From Udeniomyces pyricola (Eukaryota; Basidiomycota; Tremellomycetes; Cystofilobasidiales; Mrakiaceae), in contig BCIK01000023.1 of the NCBI GenBank assembly GCA_039545295.1, forward strand, positions 248,001 to 312,000: a stretch of 64,000 bases of DNA. Direction: 5' to 3'. Shown in pieces: positions 36,350 through 47,979 of this stretch (position 1 is the stretch's first letter; every line of letters begins with the position of its first letter). A program made the translations under genes and the position numbers. The notes beneath the pieces are model-generated. The model was not told where the DNA came from. It was given only the letters and a program-made list of their open reading frames with translations, and ran no database searches.

Positions 36350-39300
36350 TCAGAGGGGCAGAGCGCCGCCGTAAGCGGAGTTCTCGAGCCCCCGGGAGAC
36401 AAGGGCGAATTCGTTGAGAGCTTCCCGCACGCGCTTGATCGTTCGGGATCTTGGATGAAGAAAAAAAGAAAGAAACAAAACGAGAACGAAGGAAATAAAT
36501 ATATATGGAAGGGTCGACCGGTGAGGATGGCATCCGACAAGACCGTCAGCTTGGATTTCTAAGACCGAAACAAGGTCATCATGAGAAAATGCAGAAAGAG
36601 GTGAGAAAAAAGAACTGACTTTAGGACTGAATCTCGAAGCTTGTCTTTGACTTGCTTCGTCGCTCTTGGGTCTGGGTATCCTTCCTGTGTCACAGATGAG
36701 AATACATAGATGACCCATCAGTTCATGAGAAAGGGAAAGGTTTCAATGACCTGGATCGGGACGAGTGTTTGGAACCTGACTTACGATACTCAATACCGCA
36801 CCCAGCCAACCGACGCATTCCTCCGGCAGCCTCGTCACCATTAGACTCAGAAGCTCCGCGAGATGAGGGATGACGGACCTCGGACTGCCTCCGCCTGCGC
36901 CACGGACGATGGCATCGACGAGGGCCCGACCGTACGTTCGAAGCAGTGGATTCACGGCTTCCAGTAGAAAGTCCGGCGAACGCGAACGAGAGATCGTTGT
37001 CGTCTGGCACATCGCACAAGCAAAGTAAGAGTTTTTTTTTGGAAGGAGAAAAAAAGAACACAGAAGGGAAGGGGGGGACAATTCTCAGAATGGGTATCCA
37101 GCTAGCACTCGAATATTAACCCGGAGATTCAATGGAACGCACCAAGAACCCGGTGATAGCTTGGACAGAGTATCGTTCTTGCAGACTGAGTCCGACGAGG
37201 GAGACTTGAATGAGATCCGATGCGAGGTCGTGTGGAGGTGAAAGGAGAGCAACAGGGAATCGGGCAACAACCTAAAAGGCCGATCACGGGAACCAGGCGC
37301 GACGCACAGTGTTTAGTCAAGACTCAAAATTGCTGACGCATAGAACAAAGGCGAAGACACATCGTAGCCGTGATATCAGAAGCGTATCATAAGACAGACG
37401 AAGCACTCACTGCGCTTGCAAATTTGAAGAGTCCCTCTACTAAATCCGGGTTCGCGCTCATCTTGTCCTCGCCCTCCCTGAGGGCGTCGATTCCGCTTCT
37501 CAGTAGCACACCACTGATTTCCCTCACAAGTCCTTGCGTTCGCTGAGCCTCGGGACCGAAGCTGTCGCTGAACCCGAGCGGCGGGGCGAGTCGACCGACG
37601 AGCGTTTCGGCGAGCGAGAGCCAGATGGAAGAGAGGTTTTGACGGGCGGCCGAAGCGATGATATGGAGCAAGGGTTCGGGGTCGAGAGAGAGGAGACTTG
37701 GGGAAGCCGTCGTTTGAGGAGGGGTCAAGGCGCGAAGGAAAGTCGAGATTGACTGAAGAAGTTGGGTGATGAGGCGCAAGCACAGAGAAAATGTTGGGAA
37801 TGGAAGGAGCAGAAACAAACCAGAGAACATGAGTGCAGTTAAAAAAAAAACAAAGAGTCGTCAGTCGAAGTAGAATGGAAGAACAACAAAGAAGAATGAT
37901 CGAAAAATTTGACGTACGCTAGCAACCTCAACATCTATCGGCCAAACCTCGATCATGCCATTCACACACCTCATCAAGTTCCCTCTCAACTCCTCCAACC
38001 TTCCATCTCCCCTCGCTGCCTCTTCCGTTCTCTTCTTCAACCCTGCTTCTTCTTCTATCCCACCGCCACCCAATGATCCCCCTTCTTCGTCCGAATCGAG
38101 CGAGAAGAAGTCATCGGCAGGAGCTAGACCTTTGGCGATCGCGGTGAGCGAAAGGATCTGGTGCAAAGCGAGATCACGTGCTTCGTCTGGGAGTTGTGAA
38201 ACGGCCGAGAGGGCTTGGGTGAGTTTGGAGATGATAGGAGCTGTCAGAGACTGAAGGACGCGCAATAAATCGCAGTTGGAAGGATGTGAATGTACGCAAA
38301 GGGTTAGCAAAACAATGAGGAGGAAAAGGCGAGAGAACTTCGCTTTCAGAAAGCCTTGTTGATTTGCTCATCCAGAGTAGACAAGAAGGGCTGACGAGGA
38401 GAGCTATATAGTGCTGTTGTAGGAAGGACTCACCAGAACCGGCTCGACGGCTTCCAACGGCGGCAAAGCCTGAACGACCGATGTGATAGCTTCGAGAACT
38501 TTGGCCTTCTCTATCGGCTGAGATGCACCAACCCAAACATATCGGCTCAAATCAGGACCCCGTATGTAACCCCTCATGTGATCCTTTACGAACTTCCCTC
38601 CCCTTTCCTCCTTCTCCTCTTTCTGGACAAGACTCACATCGATCCGTTCTTGAACTTTTGAATACAGTCCTCCGAATTCTCCGATGTGACTCGTCAGTGT
38701 ACCCCTGCACAGGTCGCAGAGATGCTTGAGCGCATTCGCCGCGGCCGAGCAGAGCGAAGGGACCTCTAGCGCGGGAACAATGTACGAGATGACAGGTAGA
38801 ACGTGCGTTGGATGGGAGTGAAACCAAGAAGAGTATTCATCTGAAAAGTGAGGAGAAGGGAAATGATCAAATCGATTAGGTCCGTCGGAGAGATCCAAGA
38901 GAGTAGATGAAGCGGATTATCAAGGTCAGTTCGTTCTCAATCTGCTTTGCTTTCCTCTCCAAATCTCCATAGTTTCCTGGTAAAGCGCTGTATGACCCCT
39001 CGATTCCTTCTAGCCTGACTGACTTCTGAGAGTACAGCAGTAGTTACACTCAACCATGTACGTACCAATCAAGGTCAACGTTGTCTTCCTAGTCGCGCTT
39101 TCTCCGCTCCTCGGCAATTTCCCCAAGATCTCCCCTGACCAAACCCGCGGCAAAAACTCGATTTCCTCCATCGGAATCGCCTCCTGAGCGCATCTCAAAC
39201 AATGAAGGGTTGCTTCGATCTCGGCCCAGTTTGTTGAATCGGTCGTGGCGGTGGTGGTGGAAGAGGACGAAGAAGATGCGTCGGTGGTGAGGGGAAGGGA

Positions 39301-41935
39301 AGAGAGGCTCGAAGAGAGTGAATCGACGAAATAGGACAGCATATCACGTCGGAGGACGTAGTATCTGGTGGGCAGATGTCAAAACGAACGATGCAGAACG
39401 GGAGAACGGAAGTGATGAGGATCGTACATCAGTCCTCCGGTCTGCTCGTTTACAAATCCCACCTTGATCTTCCTAGTTCATCTTTCTGCGCTTTGATATT
39501 ACCTCTATCTCTTTTGCAGCAAGATCCGCCTTGAGACTTCCCGTCCACAAGAACAGTAAAAAGGAACTTACGCCGTAACGATCGCATCTCCCACATCGTT
39601 CCTGTACACCTTGAACCGATCGACCTGATCCTTCATCCACCCTCTCATCTCCTCTGCGTCGTTTGGGTACATAGATTTCCGTCGGAGTCGTTGGACGAGC
39701 TCGGCAAAGATGAGTTTTGCCAGTGACCATTCCGGCGGCGGATTCGGCGTGTCGGCGCGATCGATGTGGGGAGATTCAGTAAGAGATTCTTGGAAGAGAG
39801 ACCAGAAGGGAAGACACATCTGGAGGAAGAGAAGAAAGGAGAAACAAATCAAGACAAGGCCGGACGAATGAATGACAATCAACATGATCAAACGAGTGAA
39901 AACCAAAAAGATGCATCCGTGATCAGCTTAGAGAAGGACACGAAGTGTGACACAAACAAACCAAAAGGAGACCGTCCTCCCGACGAACCTCTGAGATTTC
40001 CTCGTCGATGCCGTAGTAGCCCTCGAAGCCTGTGTAGCCGAGCATCAATGAAAAGTAGGTCTGCACTTGCGGTTGGGCGAGATGCAAGGCGAGGTAATCA
40101 GAAGAGTGTTCGCCGAGGGCGATAAGGAGCTTGCAGATGGCTTCGGAGGACTCGTCGAGCATGCCCGCTGGAAAGTCATTCAAAAGCGAGGAAGGGATAG
40201 AAAGAGGAAGAAGGCAGAAACAGGTGGTACGACGACACAAAGAAGAGTAGGATAGTGAGATGTAATGACCCGACAAATCAGTATTCTGAGGATGCTCCTG
40301 CCAAATCTCCCTGCGTAATCCATGGCAAACCGATACATACAAGCAAAGCACGCCTCAGAAACCTCCTTGCCGACGCCATCGATCCACACCAACAGAGGGT
40401 CGGTCAGAACCTTGGTACCACGACCATCTTTGAGGACGGAGGCGGTGAGGATTTCTTGCATACAGGAGGACGCAGCGGGGAGAGAAGTCGGATGGGCGAG
40501 GAGGGAGATGAGAAGTGGGAGGAGAGGGGACAGCAGACTGGTCGACGAAAAAAGGCGGAGAACAACGAGATAAGCATGAGCGTCGATGCTTGGGAATGAT
40601 GTCACTTCTATACTACACTCTTGGTTCAGCCAGATTGAAGAAAGGAATTTCCCATACTCACTCTCCACTTAACCCCCATCCAATCCACCCTTCAAGACAC
40701 CTAACTCCTGCCAACATCTCTCTCTCTCCATCATTCCCACCCGAGCCCGCTTGCCAGCCCTCGATAGCACGCGTACAGACTCCAACGACGACGACTTGTT
40801 CTTGCTTCAACATCTCGTGAACCTCGATCTTGTGTGACCCAACGAGGGGCGTCCGGGTGACTTCCTCGATGAGGATTTGGAAGAATTCGAGCGGGTAGTG
40901 GAGAGCTGAGGTAGGGGATGAGGAAGCAGTAGGAGTCGAGAGGGTGGTAAGGAGGAGGGAAAGAGGGTTTGGGAATCTTTTAGGAGAGAGACGCAGGATG
41001 AGAGCAGACAGCTGTTTAGACAAGAAAAATAGAAAGAGGCAGAAGCGTTTGAAGACGAGAATAAAGAGAGATAATAAAGTTCAGTTCCACTGAGTCATTC
41101 GCAGCGGCACACCATCACCAGCTGTAAGCACACGGAGATATATATTTATATATATAAACGTATCGATATATACGCAGCACGAACCGCAACAAAGAGCTTG
41201 CGGATAACAACGGCATTTATGGATCCCAATGCGACTTGACTAGATGTCCACCCCAGCAGGGACTCCAAGAGGACCACATGCAGTTCTTCTGGCAAAGTAT
41301 CCCTGCATGTTAGAACCAAGCCCAATCACCACAGCACCTCAGGTCAGTCATACAAAAGGGGATAACCAGACCATTAGGGAAACTTGCTGGAGATGTTGAT
41401 CAACGAGCACCTCAAAGACAGGATGAGGCGGCGTGATCGAAGTTTGGGGAAACGGTTTCTTTACCAATCTCGAGTGATTTTGACGGCTGCCGTATGAGCT
41501 CCAAAGAACCGAACGTTGACATCCTGTGTTCATGTCCTCATTCCCAGTATCGGTTGATCAGCTTGGTGGATGGGCGTGTGAAACGGATATCGAAAGGAAC
41601 AGGCCCATTCGGATATCCGAGCGAGTTGGAGTTGGGTTGTGTGTAAGCTGACCTCTGAGCTGAGCAATGGTCCGACGAGTTCCCAACTGGCTTCTGTCCG
41701 CTGAGCATGTACGAGCTGGCTTTGGAGCTGTTGCTGCTGCTCGGTTGAGGCTTGACCCGAGTAGAGTTGTTGGATGATCTGTGAGGGAGATAGATAGGAA
41801 GGCAGCGAGACGTGTGTGAGTTTGATGGTTTGTTGAGTGTGTGATGAGAGTTTCGAGGTGAAGATGTGGGGAAGAAAAGGAGAGAGAAAGAACCTGGATG
41901 ACGCGTGAGATGTCTTGGTGGGAGAGAGAGGACAT
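36350..41935 (-). CDS. Importin-beta family karyopherin, IPO13/Kap122-like
   Basis: Ran-dependent nuclear transport receptor built of HEAT repeats. Exons: 41894-41935, 41653-41778, 41465-41523, 41185-41302, 40662-41011, 40341-40588, 39989-40167, 39572-39819, 39066-39364, 38434-38840, 37918-38250, 37411-37752, 37143-37271, 36785-37003, 36620-36684, 36350-36449; 1,087 aa. The N-terminus matches the family: QQLYSGQASTEQQQQLQSQL, then VRFFGAHTAAVKITRDWDTL and INAVVIRKLFVALSALI. The middle carries KVYRNDVGDAIVTAYYVLRR, and the end REALNEFALVSRGLENSAYG, which together favour the IPO13/Kap122 branch over transportin-3/Mtr10. An insertion rich in acidic and Gly residues lies in 37918-38250. The start is the Met in MSSLSHQDISRVIQ. 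The last intron (36450-36619) is the weakest; another short exon may lie inside it. Confidence 0.82.
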
Positions 41936-42431
41936 GGGGAGGAAAGGGTGGCGACGATGATGTCGAGAGGTGAACGGGAGCAGGCGACATTACTTGGTCC
42001 TATACCCGCGACGCGGACCAGCGCTTGAATCATCCAGGACGCGTCTTTTAATTGATGCATGATCAATGGCATGCATGGTGGTGGAGTGATATTGCCGGCG
42101 TTTTCCATATAGTTTTTTTTTTTTTCTTTCCAACTTATCCAATGCCATACGTCGCTCTCACGCCATTCGACCAGACATGACGACTTCAAGCTACTAGCAT
42201 ACAATAGAACACAAAGAAAGGAACCCCAAAGTACATAGCTTCCCTCCCATCCAAGTGAAAACAAGAGGAACAAGCAAGCAAAAACAGGTCGACACCAAAC
42301 CTGGCATCATCTGTCAAAGATCTATGATGGTCGCACCGGATTACATCAAAGGTAAGATATGCTCTCAGGCATACTATCGCAATCAACGTGGGAGTGAAGA
42401 GTAAGGGGCGGATGAACAAGCAGAAAACAGA
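41936..42431. other. Spacer karyopherin promoter / RTF2 3' flank
   Basis: About 500 bp between two minus-strand genes, with a poly(T) of about 13 near 42113-42125. No gene is seen. If the RTF2 terminal donor at 42530 is used, part of this stretch would be its last exon. Confidence 0.5.
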
Positions 42432-43985
42432 TCAGCAAACAATTGGGCAAAAATTTACGAAGCTAACGAGGACCACATAGATACACATATGTGTGTGATA
42501 AGAAGGAAAGGAAAAAGACAAGACGACTCTCACCCTGGTAAAAGTTCCTCGCGTCATGTAGTTCTCATCCTCCTTCTTGCCCCCTTTCGGTGCATAGAGC
42601 GCCCTGACGGCAGGGGTCATCGCTTCAAACTCGCGCTTGCGACGTTCCTCAGCCTCTTGAAGTTCCCGCTGAACCTTGCCGACGCCCTTGATAGTCTTGA
42701 CCAACTGCACACCGGCACTGCCAGTCGTCTCTTTGAGCTTCTTAGCGTCGACAGCCGAATCGTCGGCCGGGGCGGCCGCAGTGGATTTCCGCTTCTTGCC
42801 GCCTGCCGCAGTCGACTTGGATGAGGACTTCAGTGACTTGAGAAGTGCACGCGAAGTGTTGAGTGCAATCAGGGCATCCTCCTGAACCTCTTGTGGGGGG
42901 TTGAGAGAGACAATTGAAGAGGGGCTTGCAAGATCGGCTGCGGTCGAGGGAGGATTCGCAAGTGCCGGAGTTGGGTGCGGGAAGAAGGCAGTGGAGCATT
43001 GAGGGCAAGACGATGAGGAACGAGGAGAAGGTTTCTTGACGCCAGAAGAAGGGGAAGAAGATGAAGTCTCGGGATCACTGCCACTGTTGGGTGGCGAAGG
43101 GGGCAAGTCGGCGGAAGCCGTCGAAGGAGGGTTGGAAGAGGACGAGCCCGTCACGGCTTTGAGGGCCGCTTCCGAGAACACACAGCCGCATGTGGATAGA
43201 GCGACAAAGGGGAGAGAGCCGTTCATTTCTTTGAGGGTCAGTGGGCAGACAAAAAGGGCAGGCGGCGAGGCAATGTCCGTGTTGGTCGACGCGTCGCGAG
43301 AGGGGTTAGGGTTGGGTGTGAGCTTCAAAGTAGTGGTGTCCTGATGGATGTGAAACGAGTTTAGTGTGACTGGTCCATGCTTCTGCTCGTACCTATAAGT
43401 TCTGGTACTAATGATAGGACACACCTTCATGGAGCGAACGTAGCCGCAAATTGAGTCGCCGTCACCATATGCGGTCCGGTCGAGGAGAAACTCGAGAATA
43501 GCATCCTTGTTGTAAAGCTTGCCGAGAGGACACATCACGACTGGTTCTTGCAGAGGTTTCTATAGAGTGACAGGTAAAGACGATGACCATACGTGTGAGC
43601 GAGTACGATCGAGTGAGAACGTGAATGAGAGAGTACAAGGTGACGACGCCACATTGACAACTCGGCCGCACCTTTGAAAGGGCACATTGCGACCAGACAG
43701 CACGACGGATGTTGTTGGCGTCCTTCTGCTGAGGCTTTGCCTTGTTCTTGACGAGTTCGCTTCGATGCTGAGGATGGAGGACGATAACGAGGCGGAATGC
43801 AGTTAGTCATTGGCTGCCATCATGATATGCGGGGGGAAACAGGGTGTGTGTGTGGGAACAAGAGAAGCGTACTTACCGGAATGGATCCACCGTCATTTCT
43901 AGGATAGAAGTCAAACAAGACGGATGAGGACGTGTCTAAGCCGAGAGACAGACGGAAACGGTTTGGTGTATATGACTTACCCCAT
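42432..43985 (-). CDS. RTF2: Rtf2 replication termination factor family protein
   Basis: Nuclear protein first found at the fission yeast RTS1 barrier, with a C2HC2-type RING-like domain; it affects stalled forks. Exons: 43981-43985, 43877-43898, 43672-43767, 43425-43559, 42432-43340; 388 aa. The first coding exon is only ATGGG. Joined to the next exon it gives MGNDGGSIP, the conserved Rtf2 N-terminus, which fixes the start. It continues with RRAVWSQCALSKVPLQEP, MCPLGKLYNKDAILEFL and, after a spacer, LFVCPLTLKEMNG and CGCVFSEAALKAV. A Ser/Pro insertion separates these from SCPQCSTAFF. A Lys-rich basic tract (GGKKRKS) and a coiled-coil-like Glu/Arg segment lie near the end, closing with NYMTRGTF. 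The frame reads through a GTGAGA donor at 42530-42535 to a stop at 42432, so the last 30 residues are uncertain. Confidence 0.9.
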
Positions 43986-44257
43986 GATGAACAAGCAAGT
44001 AAGTTGTGGTTGATGATAGTTAGATTGGTTGACGTGGGGTCTGGAAGGATGGCGGATGATGGACGGTGGGGGTGGACGCGTCCGATCTGTCGTCTTCGGT
44101 TGACAACTGGATGTGGATATGATGAATGGATGATGATATTCATCTGCATATATCCACCACCACCATCACCACTAGTCCCTTGGCTATCAACATCGCTGCT
44201 AGCACAGCCGGTCAACCCATCCACTCCTCTTGGACCCATCAGCTATCAAATCGGTCC
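43986..44257. promoter_or_regulatory. Divergent promoter RTF2 / CCA1
   Basis: 272 bp between two start codons. CACCACCACCATCACCAC-like repeats near 44156-44172. No TATA box I would trust. Confidence 0.55.
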
Positions 44258-47200
44258 ATGTCCTTGACCCGCATCGCATCCGCCACCAACCATCGAATTC
44301 AACCCACCACTAGTCCCACCCGGTTCTTCCGACAACGACCCTTCTCATCCTCTGCTCCAGTTAGAATGCTCACCTCTGACCGAACCATCTCTCTCACCGC
44401 CCAGGAGGATAAACTCTGTACCCTGCTGGATCAGTTCAAGCTCTGGGTCCAAACACATCAGCCTGATGAGCCCCAGGTTGAATGCCGGATTGCTGGGGGG
44501 TGGGTCAGGGACAAGGTCAGTTTGACTTTCTGCGTTTATCCTTTTGACGCTTCATGGCCGGCTTTCGGCTCGTCATTCAAGAGGATCGTCAACATCGTCC
44601 ACAGTCCCATTCCACAATGATCAGACCAGACTAGACCAGACCAGACCATCAACCTGGCTAGTGGCATATTGCTTGACCATGTCGCTCACGCCCGCTTCAT
44701 CCTTTCTCTTCATGCCTTCCATCTTCCTTACCAGCTTCTGTCCCTCCCTTCTAACGACATTGATCTCGCCCTCTCTCACCATACTGGTCACCCCTTTGCC
44801 CTGGCCTTCTCTTCCTTTCTCTCAACTCATCACCCCGATATCCCTTCAGGCTCGGTCGCCAAGATTGAGTCCAATCCCGAACAAAGCAAGCATCTCGAGA
44901 CGGCCAAGCAAGACGTCATGGGTCTCGAGCTTGACTACGTCAACTTGCGAAAGGAGGGTTACACTGAGGGCAGCCGAATCCCGAGCGCAATGGTTCGTCT
45001 AGACAACAAGTAGAGAACAGCTCGAGTAAAAGATGACAAGGACTCAGCCGAGGTTTGAGGTAGCTTGTGCCTTGCTGACGGAATTCCTGCCATATTTCTT
45101 CAATCCTGCTGCGCATACTCTGTTTATATGCTGTCTTTCTGTCCATCGGATCCCATAGGAGTTTGGTACCCCGTTAGAAGATGCACTTCGTCGCGATATT
45201 ACCATCAATTCTCTCTTCTACAATGTGCATACCCGCAAGGTTGAGGACTGGACTGAGCTCGTACGTTGTCTTTTGACTTTTACACCCCTCTACGAGACGC
45301 GTCTTTCCCGGTCACTTGGCTCGTGTCATGTTCTGCTCGTCCCACCTGAGACCATCCTTGGGATCACACTTTCTTACCCCGACTCTCTTGTACACGCTTC
45401 TTCATCAGGGTCTTTCCGATCTCTCCCATGGTCTTATTCGTACCCCTCTTCCCCCATCCCAGACGTTCGACGACGATCCCCTCCGGATTCTCCGTTGCAT
45501 CCGCTTCGCGTCCCGCTACGGCTTCACCCTCCACAGCGATATATCAGCTTCGCTCGAGGACGAAAACATCAGGAAGGCCTTGCGGGAACGCATCAGTCGG
45601 GAGAGGGTTGGAATTGAGATCGAAAAGATGTTTGCTGGTGAGTGCGAGCGGGTTCCACATGCTATCTTGTACAATGTCCATATCTTGGCCCATGATACCA
45701 GCCCAGCACACTTTATTCATTTTTCATTTGGATCTCGTCCCTTTCTGTCACTCTGTCCACTCTACTAACCCCCGTTGTCCTGTTCCCATTTCCTAATTCA
45801 AGGTTCCAACGCCTTGATCTCCTTCCAAATCATTTCCTCTCTTTCCCTTCACTCGTCCATCTTCTTCATTCCCCCATCCCTCTCGCCGTCTCTCTCTTCC
45901 CCACCGTCCGACTCCAGTCTCGCCCTGTCCTCAGCTACAGTTCTCTCCCTCCTACTCTCTCCTGATTCTTCATCTTCTTCCTCTCTCCCTCAAGTCCACC
46001 CGACGCTGTTGGAGAACCTTCCAGCCGGTTCGACCGCGAGGAAGCGCATGTTCTTGACGGCGGCAGTTGCGCCGTACGAAGGCCGGACCGTCAAGGATCG
46101 CAAAAAAGTTGTCGAGGCAACGGAAATGCTGATAAAGGATGGGATCAAGGTGAGTTGGAAAGGGTATACAGTTTTCCTTCTATCAAGTTCGATAATCGAA
46201 GAAGAATGAAAACAGAGGATATCCCTCTGCCTTTTCATTTTGAAGTCCGATCTCATTTATCCTCTAACATGGAATACAACTGTACCTTTTTCTTCAATTC
46301 GTTGATGTTTGGATGTATTATACCGTCTAGCTGAGCGGTGCGGACGCTTCGTTTGTCTCGCGGACATACCAAGCCGCCAGAGCCCTCTCCAACCCAACGA
46401 TTGACAAGTTCCCGACGCGTTCTTCGCTTGGTACGCAACCTCTTCCCTGCCTCCCTCCAAAGTCTCTCGAAGCAACATGAGAGAAACAGATTCTCCTGAC
46501 AAAGAGAAGTGTTTGCTAAAGGTGTTTGGTCGTTATCTTCTTCTTTTTCTGTGTCCCTCCTCTTTGTGATCCCCCCCCCCCCCTTTACCCTCTCCCAACA
46601 TATATCAATGTTTGAAGGCAACCTGCTTCGCCAACCTTTCATTCACAACCCAACTACCGATCAACGGTGGTCCAACTCGGTCCTCTGGGCCCTTGTGATG
46701 GATCTCCTGAAAGATTTCGATCTGGAACAACTCAAGTTTGGTCGTATGTACCCCCCTGCTCCTCCTCTCTTCCCCCTTCCCGCCGTCCCATCGTCCCGTT
46801 CCGAAACCAACAACAAGAAAGAGCAACCTCGGATCTAATTCCCTATTTTTCTTCTCTGTAATCCTTTCCCACTCGAAACTAGCCAACGCATCCAACACGG
46901 TCGACCTCTTCAACACTCTCACGACCCACATCCTCGATCTCGATCTCGTCCAAAACGGAATTCAAATCAAGCCGATTCTGGACGTGCGTGTGCTCCTCGC
47001 TTTTTTCTTTCTTTCTTTTTTTCTTTACGCTTCCCTTTTTTTTTGGTCATCCTTTTCCTCCGAGTTCCTCTCTCTTGGAATTCCTTGTCTTACACAAATT
47101 TAAATGATTCCTTCCAAAACCTCCTACTATCCCCTCCCTACCTCTTGTTCTTTCCCCTTTTCCCCCTTTTCTCCTCTCTCCCGATATACACAGGGTAACG

Positions 47201-47451
47201 CGGTCATCAACCTCCTCTCCCTCCGTCCTGGACCTCAGACCCGAGTTCTCCTCGACGATGTTATGTCGTTCCAACTCGACCATCCCGGGTGCTCGCCCGC
47301 CGAGGCTGAGGCGTGGTTGGTCGAGGAGTACAAGGCTCGTCAGTCGCGCTCCACACCGAATATGTCGATCGCGGAGGGTGAGGCGGAAGGAGGAGGAGGA
47401 GGAGCGGGAGGGAAAGGTGGGAAGAAGATGAAAAAGGTTAAAGTCGTTTGA
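44258..47451 (+). CDS. CCA1: CCA-adding tRNA nucleotidyltransferase
   Basis: Adds CCA to tRNA 3' ends in cytosol, nucleus and mitochondria. Exons: 44258-44515, 44735-44992, 45159-45260, 45409-45637, 45803-46149, 46331-46430, 46618-46740, 46883-46983, 47194-47451; 591 aa. Class II motifs are complete: CRIAGGWVRDKLLSLPSNDI followed by DLAL (catalytic DxD), LRRDITINSLFYN, DDPLRILRCIRFASRYGF and RERISRERVGIEIEKMF. An extra Ser-rich loop of about 50 residues is encoded in 45803-46149, and the tail is Gly- and Lys-rich. The first 36 residues are basic, hydroxylated and free of acidic residues (MSLTRIASATNHRIQ...), like a presequence. A second in-frame Met at 44366 (MLTSDRTISL) would give a protein without it. 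Yeast Cca1 uses such alternative starts. The frame is open further upstream to 44126. Confidence 0.94.
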
Positions 47452-47979
47452 TTGGAGGTTTTTTCTTGTCGTCTTCTTCTCTTTTTTTACTTCTTTCAAA
47501 AACGAAATAAAATAGAATAGAACAATCACGAAAACAAATACAAATACAAATATAAATATAAATATAAATACGGGCAGTGGGTGCGATCGAAAAAATAAGT
47601 TAAAACTACAAGCAAGCTTGTAAGGGTGCAAGCATTTTTCTTTTTCTTCTTCTTCTTCTTGTTGGAAGGATTGGTCATAAATGGGCATTCGATGATTGAG
47701 CTTCGGTCAGATGTACTATCATAGAGAAAGCGACAAGTTCCAGCCAAGGCTTGTCACACGACCATTTGGTACGTTTTTTTTCTTTTCTTACAAGGGTGAT
47801 TTTCGATACGTCATTTGGTTTCAACGTCGCATCTCATTCGTTCAAATCCACGATTTTCCCTCCGCCCTTGACATCCGCTCATCCATTCCCCCTCCCCCTT
47901 ACCGGAATCCTAAATCCACTCGCACTTTGACCCTACAAACCAAAAAAAAAAAACGAAAGAAAAGAAAACTCCTTCATCA
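47452..47979. other. Convergent 3' spacer CCA1 / TBC gene
   Basis: 528 bp without a gene. AATAAA at 47506-47511, 55 nt past the CCA1 stop, is a good polyadenylation signal candidate. An A/T-rich tandem (AAATACAAATATAAATA units) lies at about 47535-47571. Confidence 0.6.
47535..47571. repeat. AAATA-type microsatellite
   Basis: Imperfect six-base units ACAAAT/ATAAAT just past the CCA1 polyadenylation signal. Confidence 0.8.

Noticed and set aside
40290..40320. Possible karyopherin exon encoding EIWQEHPQ
   Set aside because: Its acceptor phase does not match the donor at 40340; splicing to 40167 keeps phase and conservation.
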